DNA from: Vermamoeba vermiformis
Lineage: Eukaryota > Tubulinea > Echinamoebida
DNA: 64,000 nucleotides
Direction: 5' to 3'
NCBI GenBank assembly: GCA_045837725.1
Contig: JBEWZL010000123.1
Span: 124,001-188,000 of the forward strand
Shown in pieces: positions 59,101 to 64,000 of this stretch. The notes under the pieces are model-generated. The model ran no database searches. It was not told where the DNA came from and saw nothing but the letters and a program-made list of their open reading frames with translations. Position numbers and translations under genes: made by a program. How positions within the stretch are numbered: the first letter of the stretch is position 1; the number at the start of each line of letters is the position of its first letter.

Positions 59101-60331
59101 TGCCACTGATCACCCGTTCAGTGAAAAGTCACTCGCACAGGTCTTCGACCAGGGTCAATTGTACAAAGTGATTCGCGTCACGACCATTTTGCTCTCAACA
59201 ACGCTGCACTGTCTCACCGGCGCCGTGAACATCACTGAGGGTCTGGTGCCTTGTTTGTCAGCACTCAACAAACTGTTCTTGAAATACACGACCAATGACA
59301 GCTCGGACAAAATTACACGAGGCATGAAGCGTTTGGTCATTTTGTTGAAACAAATTCTGCTGCAATATGACCACAACAGCGATGTCGTCAGCGGCACAAT
59401 CAAAGCTCTCGTGACACTTACGAACAGCGGGTGCGTATTATTAGTAGAACAGAGTATTCAGACCTGTCATTGACACACCTTCGTAGCCCCGCACAAGCAG
59501 CGGTACTCAAAGAAGATCCCATTGAGCCCATGCTCCTGTTCATTAGCAACAGCTCGATCAAAGTCGACGACAAGCGCAAGTTGAACTCGTTCATTGCACT
59601 GAACGTCATTTGTTCGAACATCAAGAGCGAGTGCAGTAAGTACTAGCCAATCAACTCGTCACTTGTCATTAACACGAGTCAGTCCCTGAGCTCATGGCCC
59701 TCGTCAACAAACATCACATCACACGTACACTAGTGCTGAGCTGTGTGGTCGATGTCAAATCAATGACAGATGAAGACCACTCGCAATGCAGCGCTGCGTG
59801 TATTCAACGAGTCACTCGCTGTCATTCAATTGCTTGCCCTGCGAGACCCGAGCACGATTGAAAAAGTGTTTTACCCGCAGCACAAATTCTTGGAGCGAAT
59901 CATGTATGCCTCATCAGTCTTGTTGATCTAATCGATTGTTACTTAACTTCTCGTTTAGCACTAGTTTTGACAGCAAATTTTACTCGCAAATCGTGCAGAA
60001 CGTCGACTGCTTCAAGCGCCTTCAATTCGTGCTGCACCAGTTAGTGTCGCGCCACATCAACACGCTGGTGCACAAGAACATGACAGACCACAGGTACATT
60101 GTGCAAGTGCTCTACAACATCTTGAAGGCCTGCACTGCTGTCAACGAGGCTACGATGAAGTATATCATGGTCGTGTTGCATCCACTCAAGGGCTACGAAC
60201 AGTTCTTGCACTTCTTTCGCAATCTGCGCTTAGATGAGCCACTGACCACCATTCTCGAACAAAACAAAAACAACTTTTCACCGCGCCTCGTGCAGATGAT
60301 TGAAGAGGTGATTAAAGTCTGCAAGAAGTGA
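56157..60331 (+). CDS. large alpha-helical (ARM/HEAT-like) protein, family not recognised
   Basis: I model about sixteen exons, starting 56157-56271, 56364-56517, 56567-56701, 56749-57005, 57096-57346 and 57401-57688, and ending 59770-59903 and 59959-60331, for roughly 1150 residues. It is helical throughout, with amphipathic repeats such as FAFVFDLLQSSAPEGRHLVL, IDKFIQVLQELADQLKRK, LQTITAIFQLLERILNR and LVILLKQILLQYDHNSDVVS. There are no TM segments and no enzyme motifs. Two junctions are uncertain: 57688/57786 (the frame also stays open to a stop at 57790, so two genes are possible) and 59732/59770, which needs a 37-base intron. Human relatives could be scaffold subunits of nuclear complexes, but none can be named. 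It is divergent from the Ser-rich membrane protein over 186 bases. Confidence 0.6.
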
Positions 60332-60673
60332 ACAATGCTTAGAACGCAAGAACATTTGATGTGCACATTAACGCCCTCTCGGAGAAAAGGAGATACATCA
60401 AAATCAAACTCGTGCTCTGATTGGCCTTGCACGGGAGTTTGATCCAGATCTGTTTTCGTCAAGACATTCGCGGGCAACAACCGATGCTAATGACGAGTTC
60501 TGAAGCTACTTACCGGATATAATACAATTCATGCATGCCTCTGTCCGGTGAAATTCCTCTTCGTATTAAAGTTATCAGCCTGAATCGGAAAAACGGCGAA
60601 TTTAATTCTACGTTGTTGCGGCTTAAATCACTTTCGAGGCCTCAGTTCGATCAATTCTCAGTGAATCAAAACA
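60332..60673. promoter_or_regulatory. intergenic region before the SDR gene
   Basis: These 342 bases lie between two plus-strand genes. I see no open frame, RNA or repeat I can support. It should contain the terminator of the helical-protein gene and the SDR promoter. Confidence 0.35.
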
Positions 60674-61912
60674 ATGCAATACTTTGACACGATTTCGACC
60701 GCTACGAAGACCTCTCTCATTACGCTCGCAGCATCCGCTTCATTTTACGCTTTGCGCAATGTAAGTTGAAACCCTAATCATTTTTTTGCTAACAAATATT
60801 GTATACAGTGGACTGCAGGTGGTGTAAATCAGCATAGAATTGACATGAGCGGTAAAGTAAGTAATTCCGGATCAACCCAGAATTTGCTAATCCGGCTTAA
60901 TCAGACAGTCTTTATCACGGGTGGTAATACTGGAATTGGTAAAGAAACTGCTAAGGAGCTGGCAACATTAGGGGCAGAGGTGATCATATGTAAGTTGGTT
61001 CTGTTATGGCAATACATTACTAATTATGGTAATTTTCAGCTGTGCGCGACGACCAGAAAGGAATATCAACAGTTGCACAACTAAAAGACCAATCAGGGAG
61101 CTCTAAAATATCATATGTAGTGCTTGAGCTCGAACGGTTGTACTCTGTACGTGAGTGCGCAGATCAACTGAGAGCAAGTGGAAAGAAAATTGATATTTTG
61201 ATTTTAAACGCTGGTGTTGCTGTAAGTAACAATGATAGCTCGTCAAAGCTAATCTAATCAATCTGCTGTTAGTTGGTCCCGCACGTGCTGACTGAAGATG
61301 GCTTCGAGACGCACATGGCAGTCAATCACTTGTCACAGTTCCTGTTGACACGACTGCTGCTCAAGTACAACCTGATCAATGAACCTGGCCGCATTCTCGT
61401 AGTGTCGTCGTTGGCTAATGAATCAGCGTCCATAGATTTCGACGACTTGAATTGGAAGAAGCGGCCGTACGGTCAAGTTAGTGCCTACGGACAGAGCAAA
61501 CTAGCCAACGTGTTGTTTGCTAAAGAACTCGATGAACGCCTCAGACGACAAAACAAAAATATTACAGCCGTGTCAATACATCCCGGTGCAGGTAATATCA
61601 AGCGCTATTCATGAATACAGCCAAACTGACCAGGAAATTGCAGTGGCAACGGATCTAGGACGTCATTTACACTGGCTAATTCGACCAATCAACGCACTGT
61701 TCATTCCTTTCTTCTACAAAACAGTACGCGAAGGTGCTCAGACCACACTACACTGCTCTATGGCCCCTGAAATTCCCTCGCAAGGTGGTCGTTACTTCGC
61801 CGACTGCAAGTTGAAAGAGCCCAACAAACTCGTCTATGACAGCGAGACACGTGCACGATTATGGAGCATTAGCGAAAGACTAGTTGGGTTGATTGAAGAG
61901 AAGACGGAGTAA
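60674..61912 (+). CDS. short-chain dehydrogenase/reductase, retinol dehydrogenase-like
   Basis: This NAD(P)-dependent oxidoreductase belongs to the RDH11-14/WWOX-like group. Six exons (60674-60760, 60809-60856, 60905-60989, 61040-61221, 61273-61591, 61644-61912) encode 329 residues. An N-terminal hydrophobic segment (TSLITLAASASFYAL) could anchor it to a membrane. The cofactor motif is VFITGGNTGIGKETAKELA, followed by ILILNAGVA, FETHMAVNHLSQFLLTRLLL, ILVVSSLANESASIDF, the catalytic YGQSKLANVLF (YxxxK) and AVSIHPGAVATDLGRHLHW. The last intron (61592-61643) was placed to join HPGA to VATDLG, the family pattern. The substrate is not readable. It is convergent with ATG4. Confidence 0.87.
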
Positions 61913-62033
61913 TTGATAATAGTTGCAATAGATTTACATTGCATTTATTTTCAAGTTTGGAAACTATGTACAAACACTATGTGACAAAATAATAATCACA
62001 ATATTGTTATCAATCTACATCTTTGTATTTGGA

Positions 62034-64000
62034 TCATAGAGGCTCAAAATCATCTTCAGTCAATGACGCATTCATTGAGGCCTCTAATTCATGTTCAGGC
62101 GAACTAGTTTCAACCGTGAACACGAGCGGAACATTCTTTTGCTCCCACTGATTGGCAACTTGTTAGTGACTAGACAACGATATATTATGAATAATAGGAC
62201 GTACCTTATAGTAAAAATCGATGAACTTGAAGAACTCCTCGCGTGTCTTCAACAAAAATCCTACAGCTAAGCTCGGATCCACGTCTTCAAAGTTCATTCG
62301 TTGAGGGACTTTGCAGTGATAGCTCTATTATGCATAGTATTAGTATTGGCTCTAACTTATAGCATCATAAACTGAACATACCTCCAACACATCCACGGAG
62401 TAATCTTGGTCTGGTTTCACTGCAGGACGAACAACGTGCGGATCCAAGTACACCACGTCCTCGTCTTGATAGCCAACAAAATAGAGCGACTTGTTTGGCT
62501 TGCCGCCGATAATACCCACCGAGAACGGGCACTCCAAGCACGCTTTCAAGTGCGGGATGTACGTCTTGTTCAACTTGTCAATGCCCAATCGCGTCGGAAC
62601 AATGAGCAGCAGTGGCCGCCAGAAGGCTTGAGGAGGCTGATTGGTGTTGGGTTGTGTCGAGGGCTGTTGTTGCGCTGGCTGTTGCGGCACGAGTGGCGGC
62701 ATGCCTGTGTTCTTCGATGGCGAGCGCGAGAGTGGTGTTGAGGTCTTGGACGAGGGTGAAGACGACAAGCTGCCGTTGACTTTTGACTTGCTCGTTGATC
62801 GCGTGACACGTGTCTTCTGTGAACTGAGGCCCGTCAAGTCATCGAGCTCAATGACCGGTCCTGACTCGGTCTCTTTGATCACCATGGCGCTGTGCTTATT
62901 CTGCACTACGACGCTGTCGACTTCTCCCTCGCGAGGACTTGCGAGAACGAGGCTTGGTGGTCTCGCCATTAGTGCCGTTAGTCTCGTTCTTCTTCTTTTT
63001 CTCCTTGAGACTGCTCTTCAACAGCGGATAAGGATCACTCGAAGTCAAACTCTTGCGTTGATTCTTCAAAAAGTCCTCTTCTTCCTGCGACATCACGTCA
63101 TCTTCGCTTGAAAAGTCTTCGCTCTCATCAGACACGTCGTGTCCGTTATTTGCATTTGTATTGTTGAAATTACTATGTACAGTTTGATTATTTGGCTGAT
63201 TGTTCTTCATGTGCGAAGCGGGCTTGGATGAGCAAATGATGAGAATTTGATCGATGTAGACCACTCCCTGCGAGGGCACATTCATCACAAGGCCTTCTGG
63301 GCTGTGTCGCCGAATCAAAATTCTAATAATAGTGTTAATACAGCTCGGCACTATATGTGACATGTGCGTGTCAGTGCTTACTCTAATATCTGACAGATCT
63401 CTGAAGGTGCTAGCCAATTGCCTCCTTTGTACAAATACTCTTCCGTCTTCTCCTCGTATTCAATGTTGTATTTGGCCGCACGTTGTCGCTTGATCCACGC
63501 ATTGCGCGCAATGATGTTGTGAATGGAATAGGGATGAGCTGTCGAAGGATTATCCGAGAACCAGCGCAGCACCTAATTATAGATGTCAGCCTCTATTGTT
63601 ATATATGACAGGGGATTACATTACCTGTCTGTAAGTCGAGTACGGTGACTTCCTATCCGCGTCAAGACCAGCTAGTGACACGAGTGTTAGCAAGTGATTA
63701 CAAGTGATATAAAGTGACGTACTAGACTCAAATAAGTTCATCAATGCTTGTGCGAGCACCATTTGACCTGATCGAACCATACAGCCCCAACCTAGAAACA
63801 CCAGATCCAGGTCAATTAATTGTTCCTACTCCTCGGGCCTAACAGTCTATAATCACATATGCATTATTGTCGTGCATACCAATGTCAGAAGTGACTGAAT
63901 AAGGTCCTTGTTGCAGTTCAGGAAAGTCTTTGCGGTAAGTGAACCAAACGATGTTAGAAAAATCTTGAATAAATCGCTGGGCGTGGGGATACTGATGCGA
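62034..64000 (-). CDS. ATG4: autophagy cysteine protease ATG4 (partial, 5' end off window)
   Basis: This C54-family protease processes and delipidates ATG8. Exons are 64000-63880 (continuing past the right edge), 63790-63723, 63671-63625, 63572-63382, 63322 to about 62950, then to 62382, 62324-62205 and 62147-62034. The catalytic Cys block is SVTSDIGWGCMVRSGQMVLA; further matches are VMNVPSQGVVYIDQILII, RPLLLIVPTRLGIDKLNKTY, SVGIIGGKPNKSLYFVGYQ, the Asp/His motif YLDPHVV, and LAVGFLLKTREEFFKF. A disordered Ser/Lys/Gln insert of over 130 residues lies before the PLLLI block, and its internal splice near 62950 is unresolved. The C terminus ends DDFEPL, which fits an ATG8-interacting (LIR) motif. 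Confidence 0.9.

Noticed and set aside
1-64000. CRISPR array as an explanation for the repeated palindromes
   Set aside because: The words are 9-12 bases, irregularly spaced, in exons and introns of eukaryotic genes, with no regular spacers and no cas genes.
1-64000. tRNA or rRNA genes
   Set aside because: I looked for T-loop GTTCGA-type and B-box patterns and for conserved rRNA stretches and found no cloverleaf I could fold; a covariance search would be decisive.
1-64000. Transposons, LTR elements or viral insertions
   Set aside because: No reverse transcriptase, integrase, transposase, capsid-like frame, or long direct or inverted terminal repeat was seen.

Overview
The window is a gene-dense stretch of nuclear DNA from a eukaryote: about 33 protein genes in 64 kb, on both strands, most split by very short GT-AG introns of 28-70 bases with a few GC-AG introns. 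No tRNA, rRNA, CRISPR array, retroelement or DNA transposon was recognised. The gene content points to a unicellular holozoan, most likely an ichthyosporean. The strongest marker is a full-length Drosha (RS-type N terminus, zinc-binding central domain, two RNase III domains, dsRBD), a protein known from animals and reported in ichthyosporeans. Integrator subunit 2, FAAP24, MUS81, RAB32, site-1 protease, a neuronal-calcium-sensor module and a tweety/prominin-like membrane protein fit the same placement.

Layout. 1-9.1 kb: POLE2 (cut by the left edge), INTS2, CD2BP2/LIN1, a mitochondrial 2-oxodicarboxylate carrier, PSMB3, RPL35A. 9.3-20.5 kb: a five-TM membrane protein, PSMD6, SUMO, a Gfo/Idh/MocA oxidoreductase, RPP38, RPLP0, TFIIS, RAB32-like. 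20.7-35.3 kb: DROSHA, a tandem SET-domain protein, CCT5, METTL15/RsmH, MUS81, NOP10, and a calcium-sensor/inositol-polyphosphate-kinase fusion. 35.4-49.5 kb: C2-FH2 formin, p24 cargo receptor, MBTPS1, FAAP24, CDC7, UQCC1. 49.5-64 kb: a bacterial-type glycosyltransferase with a mitochondrial presequence, a CorA-like transporter, a Ser-rich type I membrane protein, a large unassigned helical protein, a short-chain dehydrogenase, and ATG4 (cut by the right edge).

The genes are not an operon and serve separate housekeeping pathways: replication and crosslink repair (POLE2, CDC7, MUS81, FAAP24), RNA processing (DROSHA, INTS2, RPP38, NOP10, CD2BP2, TFIIS), proteasome and SUMO, ER and secretory traffic, and mitochondria. 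Gene pairs are tightly packed, either convergent with 12-140 bp between stops or divergent over 160-190 bp.

Two features stand out besides DROSHA. One is a single reading frame joining a myristoylated calcium sensor, an inositol polyphosphate kinase and a beta-rich C-terminal domain. The other is a set of short palindromic words (TGACACGTGTCA, CCTAATTAGG, CTAAAAATAG, TTCAGTGAA, TCACGTGA) repeated far above chance in introns, exons and 3' flanks of a subset of genes, sometimes forming the splice acceptor or stop codon itself. Exon coordinates were derived by hand from splice signals, reading frame and family alignment; individual boundaries may be off by one or two bases.
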